Notes under the pieces: generated by a model | What the model saw: the letters and a program-made list of their open reading frames with translations, nothing else | Database searches by the model: none | What the model was told of the DNA's origin: nothing | Shown here: positions 55,101 to 64,000 of the stretch, piece after piece | Position numbering within the stretch: position 1 is the first letter of the stretch | How the letters are laid out: every line of letters starts with the position of its first letter | Assembly (NCBI GenBank): GCA_950097015.1 | Contig: CATNEN010000039.1 | Span: 14,230,501 to 14,294,500 of the forward strand | Reading direction: 5' to 3' | Length of the DNA: 64,000 bases | Source: Macrostomum hystrix | Taxonomy: Eukaryota > Platyhelminthes > Macrostomidae | Translations under genes and position numbers: made by a program

Positions 55101-58100
55101 CCTCGTCTGTGACGCGCTTTTTCAACGAAGTCACCTCGGCCTGGAGAGCAGATTTGTCAGCCTCCAAGCCTGTTATCTGCTGCGAGAGCTGGCGCAGCTG
55201 CTGCTCAACAGACTCTTTCTGTTTGGCTAATTCAGCACAGGCATCGGCGTGCTTGTCCCGCTCCAGTTGGACCAGCAGCAACCGCCGGTCCTGCTCCGTC
55301 TTCTGAGCATGCAAGGCGTTCCTAGCCGCCTTATCCGCCTGCAGCTCCTCCTCAGTGGCCTTCAGAGCCGATCGCAGTTTGGCAGACTCGGCAGTCAGAG
55401 CGTCCTTCTCACTCTTGAGCGACTCGGCCTCCTTAGCTGACTCCTTTTTGATTTCTTCCAGTTCGGTTTTGTACAGCTCCAGGAAGCAGCAGTCTGTGTC
55501 GTACTTTTCGTTCAGTTCCTTCAGCTCGTTGGTCTTTTGCTTCAGTCTGTTTGAAAGGGAAATGGCGAATGTACTTTAAGCGAATGCTATCGATCATGAC
55601 CCAATGATAACTAAGGGATCATGACCCAATGATAACTAAGGGATCATGACCCAATGATAACTAAGGGATCATGACCCAATGATAACTAAGGGATCATGAC
55701 CCAATGATAACTAAGGGATCATGACCCAATGATAACTAAGGGATCATGACCCATTGATCACTAAGGGATCATGACCCAATGATAACTAAGGGATCATGAC
55801 CCATTGATCACTAAGGGATCATGACCCAATGATAACTAAGGGATCATGACCCAATGATAACTAAGGGATCATGACCCATTGATCACTAAGGGATCATGAC
55901 CCAATGATAACTAAGGGATCACGACCAGAAGAGTCGAACCCGGGTCCAATGCTAAATGAAAATCGCACCTGTCCGCCAGCTTCTTCAGCTGTGCCGCCTG
56001 GGCGTCGTGCCGCTCTCGCAGGCTGGCCAGTTCGGCTTGCAGTTCAGCAGCTCTGGCCTCGCCGGCGGCGATTTCGGCTTCGCCGGCGCGCAGCCGCTGG
56101 CGCTCCTCTGCCAGCTGACCGGCCAGCTCCAGCTCTCGGTCGCGGGCCCGCCGCAGCTCAGACTGGATGCCAGACAGCTGCTCGTTGGCTCTGGCTAGCT
56201 CGGTGGACAGCTCCTGCTTGGCCGATTCGCTGCGATCCTTTGCTGCGGCTTCTAGCTCGGCCTGACGCAGCCGCCTGTCCAGCTCGTCCTTCTGGTGCTC
56301 GAGCTCGGCTGCCTGCTTGCGCAGCGCCTCCTTCTCGTCGCGCACGGAGCGCAGCTCCTGTTGAAGATTGCGAGTCTCGGCCTGATGACCAGTGAGCAAC
56401 TCTTGACGCTCATGCGAGTGCCTGCGAATGTGAGCAGAGCAACAGTTGTAACCCGATTATTGTATGATCAAGGTCATAGCCATATCTTTCTAGGTCATAG
56501 CCATATCTTTCTAGGTCATAGCCATATCTTTCTAGGTCATAGCCATATCTTTCTAGGTCATAGCCATATCTTTCTAGGTCATAGCCATATCTTTCAAGGT
56601 CATAGCCATATCTTTCAAGGTCATAGCCATATCTTTCTAGGTCATAGGCATATCTTTCTAGGTCATAGCCATATCTTTCTAGGTCATAGCCATATCTTTC
56701 TAGGTCATAGCCATATCTTTCTAGGTCATAGCCATATCTTTCTAGGTAATAGACGTATCTTTTAAGGTCATAGCCATATCACTGGCGGCCTAAGGTCATA
56801 GCAAGATGTTTCAATGTCGTGAAAACATTTTCCAAGGTCATAGCCTTAATTTTCAGGGTTATAACCTTATAATTAAATGTCATAGCTAGATTTCTCAAGG
56901 TCATGGTCATATTTTTCAAGATACTAGCCAGATGAGTTTAATTTCCAATTTTATTTAGATTTTTATTGATATATTTCAAGGTCATTGATATATTTCTTAA
57001 GGTTATTGCTATATTTCTCAAGGTCATTGATATATTTCTCAAGGTCATTGATATATTTCTCAAGGTCATTGATATATTTCTCAAGGTCATTGCTATATCT
57101 AGAGTTTATATTCAGAACGGCTATAATTATAATTTTTAAGGCTATAGTCTTATGACTTATGTCATAAATCTCGATACTATTAAAACAAAAATTCTTGGTC
57201 ATGGCGTGAGGTCATTATAATGCCAAGAAATAATCACGCAGCTCACTTGGCCTCGGCCAGTCGCACCCGTTCCTCAAGCGCAGCCTTGCTCTTCTCCAAT
57301 CCCATCAGAGTAGTTCGCAGATCCTCCAATTCTAAAGCCACAGCCTCCTTTTCGTTGGTGAGAGTTTTCAACGCGGTTTCGGCGTTGCGCAGGGCGGCGC
57401 GCTCCTCGTCCAGCTGTCGACGCAGCTGATCGGCCTGCTGATTGGCGTCGCGCAGTCGAGCCACCGCAACGTCGGCCTCCTGGTGAAGTCGCTGCGATTC
57501 CTCTTCGGCTTGTCTAGAAAAACAAATTTTTCAAGACACATTAAAAGATGACAGGTATGTCTGTCCATGGACTCGGGGCAGCGCCACAACCCTTACCGCA
57601 ACCAAATTTCTATAACCAGCTAATACTGGGACCCATTTTTATTGAGATTCGAACTTCTGACCTCTAAGAAATCAAACGTTTTAAAAACTGCACCCTCATT
57701 TGGTGACTATTTATATTATCTATTAAGATCGAGTTTGCTGTGTACAAGCTGCCTGACAATTAGGTCTGGGCATAGGTACAACCACCATATGAGCATTGGT
57801 CGCGAGTTCGAATCATTGTAGGGTACAATTAGTGCTCGTATAGCCCCCCACCAGTATCCAGGAGGCCATAGAAAAGCCGGAAGAAACATAGACCAACCTG
57901 AGCGAAGCCAGCTGGGTCTCCAGGCGGGCCTTCTCCTGCTTCAAATTGTGCAACGACGCCTCGGCTTCCATCAGGCCCAGTTTGGCTTTGGATTCGGCTT
58001 CGCGAAGGCGACCAATCTCTGCTGATAGCGACTGCTCCTTGGCCCGCAGCCGGTCCAGCTCGTCTCCGCTGGCGCCGTTTCCAGCGCCGGAGCCGACGCC

Positions 58101-59593
58101 GGCGCCGTTGCTACTGGCGCCAGAGCAGCCGCCGCCGCTAGCAGCAGCCGAGTTGCCCGAGAACCACTGCTGCTGACGAAATGAGAAGCCAATGAAAGGC
58201 AGATTGCCGCCCTGATAGGCTTTGGGCTCGCTTTCCAATTCGCGATTGGCTTTTCTAGACGGCTCCGGATCGTCAACAAAGAAATAGCGAGTGTCGATGT
58301 CTGAGGCTAGCTCGATTGGAAATGGCGCCTCTAGCGACCGGATTCGATCCCACGTCCAATTTGGCGTGACGAAGAAATTGTGATTTTTCACATCCTTAGC
58401 AAAGCGCAGTCGCTTCGACCGGTCCTCTAGTAGCTGATGAATAATGTCCAGGCATTGCGGAGACAGCTCCTGGGGCAGGCCCTCATCAAGCCGTTTCTGC
58501 AGCGAAGTCTTGTGATCCATAATGCAGCTGTAGGTTTCTAGCAGGTCGTCACCAGCAAATGGCGTATAGCCGCACACTAATTCGAATAGTAATACGCCGA
58601 CGCTCCACCAATCAACCTCGAATGAATAGGTGCTGGCCTTGCCCTGATTGGTCAGCATCTCCGGGCAGATGTAATCGGGCGTACCAATGGTAGTGGACGT
58701 GGTGACAGTCTTTGTCTTCGGGTCTAGCCGAACCGCGGTGCCAAAGTCGGCCAGTTTCAAATGACCGCGGGAATCCAGCAGACAGTTCTCTGGTTTGACA
58801 TCGCGGTGCACAAAGCCCAAATCGTGAAGGGCTTCTAAAGCTAGCACCAATTCGGCTATGTAGAATTTGGCCGTGTCCTCCGGCAGGCAGGGCGCATCTT
58901 CGTCTTCGGGCAGTAGGGCCGTCATGTCGCCACCCTGAAGGAACTCCATGGCCATGTACAGGTACTTCTCGTCCTGCGGGTTGAGGACCACAGCAATTGG
59001 GAATTATGTGAAGGGGATTGTTTTGCGATGAGGATCAGAGCCATTGGTACTTAGAAGATAGGGATTATTTTGCGATGAGGATTAGAGCAATTGGGATTTC
59101 ATATTACAGGGGATTTTTTCAACATGAGGATCGGAGCGATTGGGAGTCAAAATGAAGAGGATTATTTAGCGATGAGGATCAGAGCGATTGGTACTTAGAA
59201 GATAGGGATTATTTTGCGCTGAGGATCAGAGCAATTGGGATTTCATATTACAGGGGATTTTTTCAACATGAGGATCGGAGCGATTGTGAACTTAAATTTT
59301 GAGAAGCGACCACTGTAAGCAAGCACCGACTCACCTGAAAGGCATAGTGCAGCTGGACAATCCAGTCAGAGTTGGAGGTGGCCATAATTTCCCTCTCCTC
59401 CCAGAAGAATGTGGACTCGCTGCGCTTGAGCACATCGGCTTTGCTCAACAACTTCAGGGCTAGTAACTGCTGCGAGTCCTTCTTGCGAACTAGTTGAACC
59501 TCGCCGTAGGCACCGCGGCCGATCACTTTGATCAGCTCGAAGTCCGTGTAGCGAATGCGCCACCGCTTGATCTGCTTCGACAGCTCCTCGTAT
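52140..59593 (-). CDS. ROCK: Rho-associated coiled-coil protein kinase (ROCK), 5' end missing
   Basis: Exons 59335-59593, 57898-58973, 57247-57513, 55969-56421, 54971-55546, 53330-53861 and 52140-52616 join in phase over GT-AG introns, giving about 1212 residues. The kinase domain has GRGAYGEV, the ATP lysine in [19 protein letters not shown] and [11 protein letters not shown] hydrophobic-motif tail ([11 protein letters not shown]) follows. Then come a long coiled coil over four exons, a Rho-binding-like part ([14 protein letters not shown]), and a PH domain interrupted by a C1 finger ([30 protein letters not shown]), as in ROCK. Known role: Rho-GTP effector kinase controlling actomyosin contraction. 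Exon 59335 opens with [12 protein letters not shown], so the N-terminal extension and ATG lie upstream, outside the window or unrecognised. Insertions relative to the vertebrate enzyme include Gly/Ser/Ala-rich linkers after the kinase tail and in the PH domain. Confidence 0.95.
52637..53160. repeat. 21-bp minisatellite, ROCK last intron
   Basis: About 25 units of 21 bp and shorter variants (gtgactagtggggatgggg, gtgacgagtggggatagga) fill intron 52617-53329. Variant types recur in blocks. Confidence 0.92.
53945..54945. repeat. 27-bp minisatellite in ROCK, in frame with the next exon
   Basis: About 37 units of 27 bp (gacggtagctcaatgacaag core; cctgacg or aatgacg variants) fill intron 53862-54970. 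On the minus strand one frame is open from 54859 through the array into the ROCK exon at 53861 in the coding phase. The + strand is also open for 337 codons. All of this follows from a 27-bp period and is not evidence for a protein. Confidence 0.95.
55600..55925. repeat. 25-bp minisatellite, ROCK intron
   Basis: About 13 units of 25 bp (gggatcatgacccaatgata with actaa). A variant with cattgatc replaces caatgata in three units. Confidence 0.94.
56468..57105. repeat. 21-bp minisatellite decaying into a related AT-rich repeat, ROCK intron
   Basis: 56468-56760 has 14 near-perfect units of ggtcatagccatatctttct. Going right, units diverge through ggtcatagc variants and become ttctcaaggtcattgatata units at 56970-57100. 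It is a visible gradient from homogenised to old units within one intron. Confidence 0.9.
57514..57897 (-). mobile_element. ROCK intron with a 3' truncated family-A SINE
   Basis: 57565-57670 shares gtccatggactcgg and ccagctaatactgggaccca with family A and keeps a B-box-like attcgaac. The rest of the 384-bp intron is unique. A second tRNA-like gcgagttcgaatc near 57800 may be a separate head. Confidence 0.6.
58974..59334. repeat. Short tandem duplication in ROCK intron
   Basis: A stretch of roughly 155 bp is duplicated imperfectly (tttttcaacatgaggatcgg near 59113 and 59268), built from smaller units of the kind gatgaggatcagagcgattg. Confidence 0.8.
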
Positions 59594-59754
59594 CTGCGGG
59601 AGAGCAGGCCAGGGCAACATGTCAAGGAAAAGTCTACTAGAATGAATTGAACTACCTACCATAAATCTCTTATGATCGAGGTACATGTATATGTCAATAT
59701 CTTTACGAAACTGAAGTGACTTTCTGTGAACTGAAGAAACTCCACGAGGCTGTA
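59594..59754. other. Start of the ROCK upstream intron
   Basis: Precedes exon 59335-59593 on the minus strand; the acceptor cccgcag ends at 59594. No upstream exon was found between here and 64000. Confidence 0.6.
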
Positions 59755-61430
59755 GTGACTCTCTAAGATAATCTAAGAGGCTGGAGTGACATTCTAAGAA
59801 ACTCTGGCAGGCTGGAGTGACTTTTTAATCCAAGAAATTCCCAGAGGCTGGAGTGACATTTTAAGAAACTCTGGCAGGCTGGAGTGACATTTTAATCCAA
59901 GAAACTCTGCGAGAGTGGAGTGGCTTTCTAAGAAATTCTACGATGCTGGAGTGACTTTCTAAGAAAACTTAAAATGCTGGAGTGACTTTCTAAGAACCTC
60001 TGGCAGGCTGGAGTGACATTTTAATCCAAGAAACTCCCAGAGGCTGGAGTGACATTCTAAGAAACTCTGGCAGGCTGGAGTGACATTTTAATCCAAGAAA
60101 CTCCCAGAGGCTGGAGTGACATTCTAAGAAACTCTGGCAGGCTGGAGTGACATTTTAATCCAAGAAACTCACAGAGGCTGGAGTGACATTCTAAGAAACT
60201 CTGGCAGGCTGGAGTGACATTTTAATCCAAGAAACTCACAGAGGCTGGAGTGACATTCTAAGAAACTCTGGCAGGCTGGAGTGACATTTTAATCCAAGAA
60301 ACTCACAGAGGCTGGAGTGACATTCTAAGAAACTCTGGCAGGCTGGAGTGACATTTTAATCCAAGAAACTCACAGAGGCTGGAGTCACTTTCTAAGAAAC
60401 TCTGGCAGGCTGGAGTGACATTTTAATCCAAGAAACTCTGCGAGAGTGGAGTGGCTTTCTAAGAAATTCTACGATGCTGGAGTGACTTTCTAAGAAAACT
60501 TAAAATGCTGGAGTGACTTTCTAAGAACCTCTGGCAGGCTGGAGTGACATTTTAATCCAAGAAACTCCCAGAGGCTGGAGTGACATTCTAAGAAACTCTG
60601 GCAGGCTGGAGTGACATTTTAATCCAAGAAACTCCCAGAGGCTGGAGTGACATTCTAAGAAACTCTGGCAGGCTGGAGTGACATTTTAATCCAAGAAACT
60701 CACAGAGGCTGGAGTGACATTCTAAGAAACTCTGGCAGGCTGGAGTGACATTTTAATCCAAGAAACTCACAGAGGCTGGAGTGACATTCTAAGAAACTCT
60801 GGCAGGCTGGAGTGACATTTTAATCCAAGAAACTCACAGAGGCTGGAGTGACATTCTAAGAAACTCTGGCAGGCTGGAGTGACATTTTAATCCAAGAAAC
60901 TCACAGAGGCTGGAGTCACTTTCTAAGAAACTCTGGCAGGCTGGAGTGACATTTTAATCCAAGAAACTCACAGAGGCTGGAGTGACATTCTAAGAAACTC
61001 TGGCAGGCTGGAGTGACATTTTAATCCAAGAAACTCACAGAGGCTGGAGTGACTTTCTAAGAAACTCTGGCAGGCTGGAGTGACATTTTAATCCAAGAAA
61101 CTCTGCGAGAGTGGAGTGGCTTTTTAAGAAATTCTACGATGCTGGAGTAACTTTCTAAGAAACTCTGACAGGCTGGAGTGACATTTTAATCCAAGAAACT
61201 CTGCGAGAGTGGAGTGGCTTTTTAAGAAATTCTACGATGCTGGAGTGACTTTCTAAGAAAACTTAAAATGCTGGAGTGACTTTCTAAGAAACTCTGGCAG
61301 GCTGGAGTGACATTTTAATCCAAGAAACTCTAAGGGGCTGAAGTGACTTTCTAAGAAACTCGAAGGGGCTGGAGTGGCTTTAATCCAAGAAAATCTACGA
61401 GGCTGGAGTGACTTTGTAGGAAACTCGACA
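59755..61430. repeat. 67-bp dimeric minisatellite with about 530-bp higher-order repeat
   Basis: The 67-bp unit is two related halves (ggctggagtgacattctaag and ggctggagtgacattttaat). A distinct block with gcgagagtggagtggctttc, ctacgatgctggagtgactt and aaacttaaaatgctgg occurs near 59908 and 60440 (about 530 bp apart) and again near 61105 and 61205. The array therefore duplicates at three levels. Confidence 0.94.
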
Positions 61431-61449
61431 AAGTGAGTCTCAAGGGGTG

Positions 61450-61615
61450 AGTTGCAGAGCGGCTAACGTGTTTGCCTACCGCACAAAGGTCTCTAAGCTA
61501 GATTCCGCAGTAAAACTACATTAATTTGGGGCGCAGCGGCGGAGAGAAGGCTTGGGGGCTTATCGTGAAATTCGCGCCCCTGAGGGCCAACCTCCAAGGC
61601 ACTGTCAGAAGTGGG
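61450..61615 (+). mobile_element. SINE-like repeat, family B
   Basis: Starts near gagttgcagagcggctaacg (A-box-like), then gctagattcc (B-box-like), then atttggggcgcagcggcgga, ggcttgggggctt and gggccaacctcc, as at 27830-28040. It sits directly after the 67-bp array. Confidence 0.72.
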
Positions 61616-62184
61616 CTGGAATTACTTTCTATTATTATCTACGAGCTATGAGGCAATATTTATCTAGCTATAGATTGAAGTGAGCACAAGTATAAATACT
61701 CTAAAGTCGTTAATTGCCTCAATAAAATAGCAGTTTTTCCAGCTAGATTGTCTTAGAAATACAAGCAGCTTAAAGCTTTCAAAGACAATTAATTTACCAA
61801 TACTATTGCGCTCGCGAAGTCTAGCGCACGCCATGGGGCAGAAATGAAGATGATTAACATTGCGTTCTTTATAAACTAAACGCGAATAATATCATATATT
61901 TGTATGCATACATATTAATGAAACGAAATTAGTCTGCAAGTTAAGCTCTAACGAAGACTAATTTTTTCGTACTGCAAAAACTTGTTGACTGGGCAGGCAG
62001 CGCGTTATATAGCTGAGAACTGGATGCGAAATGATTTGCTAATTATATAGCCTAGCAGTTGGTGCCTGGCATACAGACTGTTTAAGGTAAAAAACTGGAA
62101 ACTGGGTGATTATTAAAAAATAGAATGAAAACTTTAATGAAAGTCCGAGACTAATCTGAAAGAATTGAGGATTTCGATTCTTAG
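61616..62184. other. Unique AT-rich intron sequence
   Basis: No exon, array or SINE seen. Confidence 0.5.
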
Positions 62185-63020
62185 GTGGGTATCGTCCAAG
62201 CCATTAGGACGATTCCCAAGCCATTAGGACGATTCCTACGTGATTGGGACCTACGTGAGTGGCAAAAGCGATTAAGACGATCCAAAAGCGATTCCTAAGC
62301 GATTAGGACGATTCCAAAGCGATTACAAACATAGGACGATTCCTATGTGATTGGGACGATTCCCAAGCCATTAGGACGATTCCTACGTGATTGGGACCTA
62401 CGTGAGTGGCAAAAGCGATTAAGACGATCCAAAAGCGATTACAAACATAGGACGATTCCTATGTGATTGGGACGATTCCCAAGCGATTAGGACGATTCCA
62501 AAGCGATTAAGACGATTCCCAAGCCATTAGGACGATTCCCAAGCCATTAGGACGATTCCTAAAAGATTAGGACGATTCCAAAGCGATTAGGACGATTCCC
62601 AAGCGATTAGGACGATTCCTACGTGATTGGGACCTACGTGAGTGGTAAAAGCGATTAAGACGATCCAAAAGCGATTACAAACATAGGACGATTCCTATGT
62701 GATTGGGACGATTCCCAAGCGATTAGGACGATTCCAAAGCGATTAAGACGATTCCCAAGCCATTAGGACGATTCCCAAGCCATTAGGACGATTCCTAAAA
62801 GATTAGGACGATTCCAAAGCGATTAGGACGATTCCCAAGCGATTAGGACGATTCCTACGTGATTGGGACCTACGTGAGTGGCAAAAGCGATTAAAACGAT
62901 CCAAAAGCGATTCCAAAGCGATTAGGACGATTCCTACGTGATTGGGACGATTCCTAAGCGATTAGGACGATTCCAAAGCAATTAGGACGATTCCAAAGCG
63001 ATTAGGGCGATTTTTTAATG
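62185..63020. repeat. 20-bp minisatellite with about 237-bp higher-order repeat
   Basis: Units gattaggacgattcccaagc and variants. A marker segment (gattgggacctacgtgagtg) recurs near 62250, 62390, 62626 and 62863; the last three are about 236-237 bp apart, and the blocks between are nearly identical. Confidence 0.93.
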
Positions 63021-63774
63021 ATTAGGACAAATTCTCGATGGGATTGGGCTGACTCCCAGTTTCGTATACCGTATACAATAAAATAAAAATAACAGAACAC
63101 AGGAAACTTCTTCAGAAAGGTAAATTTACTAAACAGAGACGGAATTATTCGCATATAGGACAATTTCTAATAGAAATCGGAGAGATTAACGAGCACAATT
63201 TCGACATAAGCTATTTAAGTCGCAGATGCCTACAGAATGGCACGCACAGATATGTAGCAATGTGGGAGTATGGGTGGGCTACTGTTACTGGCTAAGGCTT
63301 GGCTTAGGCAATTAGCGTACGTAGCCTTTGCACGCAAAGCTGGATAGTGGAAAAATTTACCCACTCCGCTCAATCCATTTGGTTGGTTCAAATCCCTAGT
63401 CGTTCGGGTTTTTTACTATCCCTGAATCTTTGCTGGCGGCACTGCGCCGATGTTCACAATATTCCCGCTTCCCATCTGCAATCTGACTCGTGCATGCCTT
63501 AGCTTTGTCCCAAAATATTGTTGGGACCGCAATGCGATATACAGCAAGTTCTTTCTTGGTTGGGGGGGGGGAATTATTTTGAAGAGTACTTTTAAATTAT
63601 CTAGTCCGAAAGCTTTATATAATAAAAGTACATTATGCACAACGGACAATATCCACTTCTATGTAGCCAATAATTCAAGTACTTAAAATGATCAATCAGT
63701 TTGATTACTGCTGTATTAGAAATGTCACAAAGCCCTTGATTCGATTGGACATACTTAAACTTAATTAGAAATAG
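63021..63774. other. Unique sequence with a tRNA-like promoter pair
   Basis: 63320-63400 contains a B-box match (ggttcaaatcc) about 60 bp after an A-box-like tagcgtacgtagcc and a ctttg/caaag stem, so it may be a decayed tRNA or SINE head; it does not fold into a full tRNA by eye. No coding exon is supported. Confidence 0.35.
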
Positions 63775-64000
63775 GAAAGGGAAATTGAATGGAATGGGAT
63801 CAGGAAAATGGGAAGTCAACAGAATGGGATCAGAGAGAGGGGAAGTCAACAGAATGGGATAAGAGAAAGGGGAGTTAACAGAATGGGATCAGAGAAAAAG
63901 AAATTAAAAGAAGGGGATCAGAGAAAGGGGGAGTCAACAGAATGGGATCAGAGAAAGGGGAAGTCAACAGAATGGGATCAGAGAGAGGGGAAGTCAACAG
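63775..64000. repeat. 30-bp minisatellite running off the window
   Basis: Purine-rich 30-bp units (gtcaacagaatgggatcaga core) from 63775 to the right edge. At least seven units are visible. Confidence 0.92.

Noticed and set aside
55904-56395. 163-codon + ORF rich in Arg/Ala/Pro
   Set aside because: It is the antisense shadow of a GC-rich ROCK coiled-coil exon.
63320-63400. A tRNA gene
   Set aside because: A good B box is present, but no acceptor stem or complete cloverleaf can be drawn. A decayed SINE or tRNA relic is more likely.
1-64000. CRISPR arrays, because of the many regular repeats
   Set aside because: Units are contiguous without unique spacers, no cas genes are present, and the genes have spliceosomal introns. 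These are eukaryotic minisatellites.
59594-64000. N-terminal ROCK exon
   Set aside because: I searched the minus strand for the expected N-terminal extension and an ATG-bearing exon with a donor but found only arrays, a SINE and unique AT-rich sequence. It is probably beyond 64000.

Overview
The window is a piece of an animal (metazoan) nuclear genome. Genes are split by GT-AG introns, and the products are animal families: a Rho-associated kinase, a trefoil/GH31 alpha-glucosidase, a Ly6/uPAR-type surface protein, and a J-domain/TPR protein. There are tRNA-derived SINEs and TA-target Tc1/mariner/IS630-type transposons. The species cannot be fixed from the sequence. A repeat-rich invertebrate is the best guess; a lophotrochozoan or flatworm is possible but unproven.

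Layout. 1-3072 is the first copy of a repeat block: a 26-bp minisatellite, a unique part, a 62-bp minisatellite and an AT-rich part. A second, nearly identical copy lies at about 15395-19240. 4012-10990 (+) holds ten exon-like pieces of a GH31 glycosidase with a membrane anchor and a degenerate trefoil. It has two frame breaks, lacks the exon for the acid/base Asp and lacks the C-terminus. 11482-12338 (-) is a two-exon Ly6/uPAR-like gene. 13805-15052 is a CAG-rich 45/48-bp array open in three frames. 19181-20204 and 20823-22415 are two related, decayed transposons. 25130-26401 (+) is a one-exon gene with a single C2HC zinc finger. 28972-32995 (-) is a six-exon coiled-coil protein with a possible N-myristoylation signal. 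It is divergent from an eight-exon gene at 33740-47201 (+) that joins a J domain, TPRs, a UBA domain and an RRM. The 8.2-kb first intron of that gene contains a 4.2-kb long-TIR element (34470-38685) with a 9-bp target duplication. 52140-59593 (-) is most of a Rho kinase gene (kinase, coiled coil, Rho-binding segment, PH split by C1). Its N-terminal exon lies beyond the window, and the rest of the window to 64000 is mainly arrays in its first intron.

The striking theme is that almost every long intron is filled by its own, unrelated minisatellite (periods 18-67 bp, some with higher-order structure), while array-free introns are mostly about 90-140 bp. Several arrays have periods divisible by three and stay open in several frames, which gives long spurious ORFs. 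In two places the array frame runs directly into the next coding exon. Exon boundaries were set by protein-family continuity, GT-AG sites and matching phase. All family calls are from reading the sequence without a database search.
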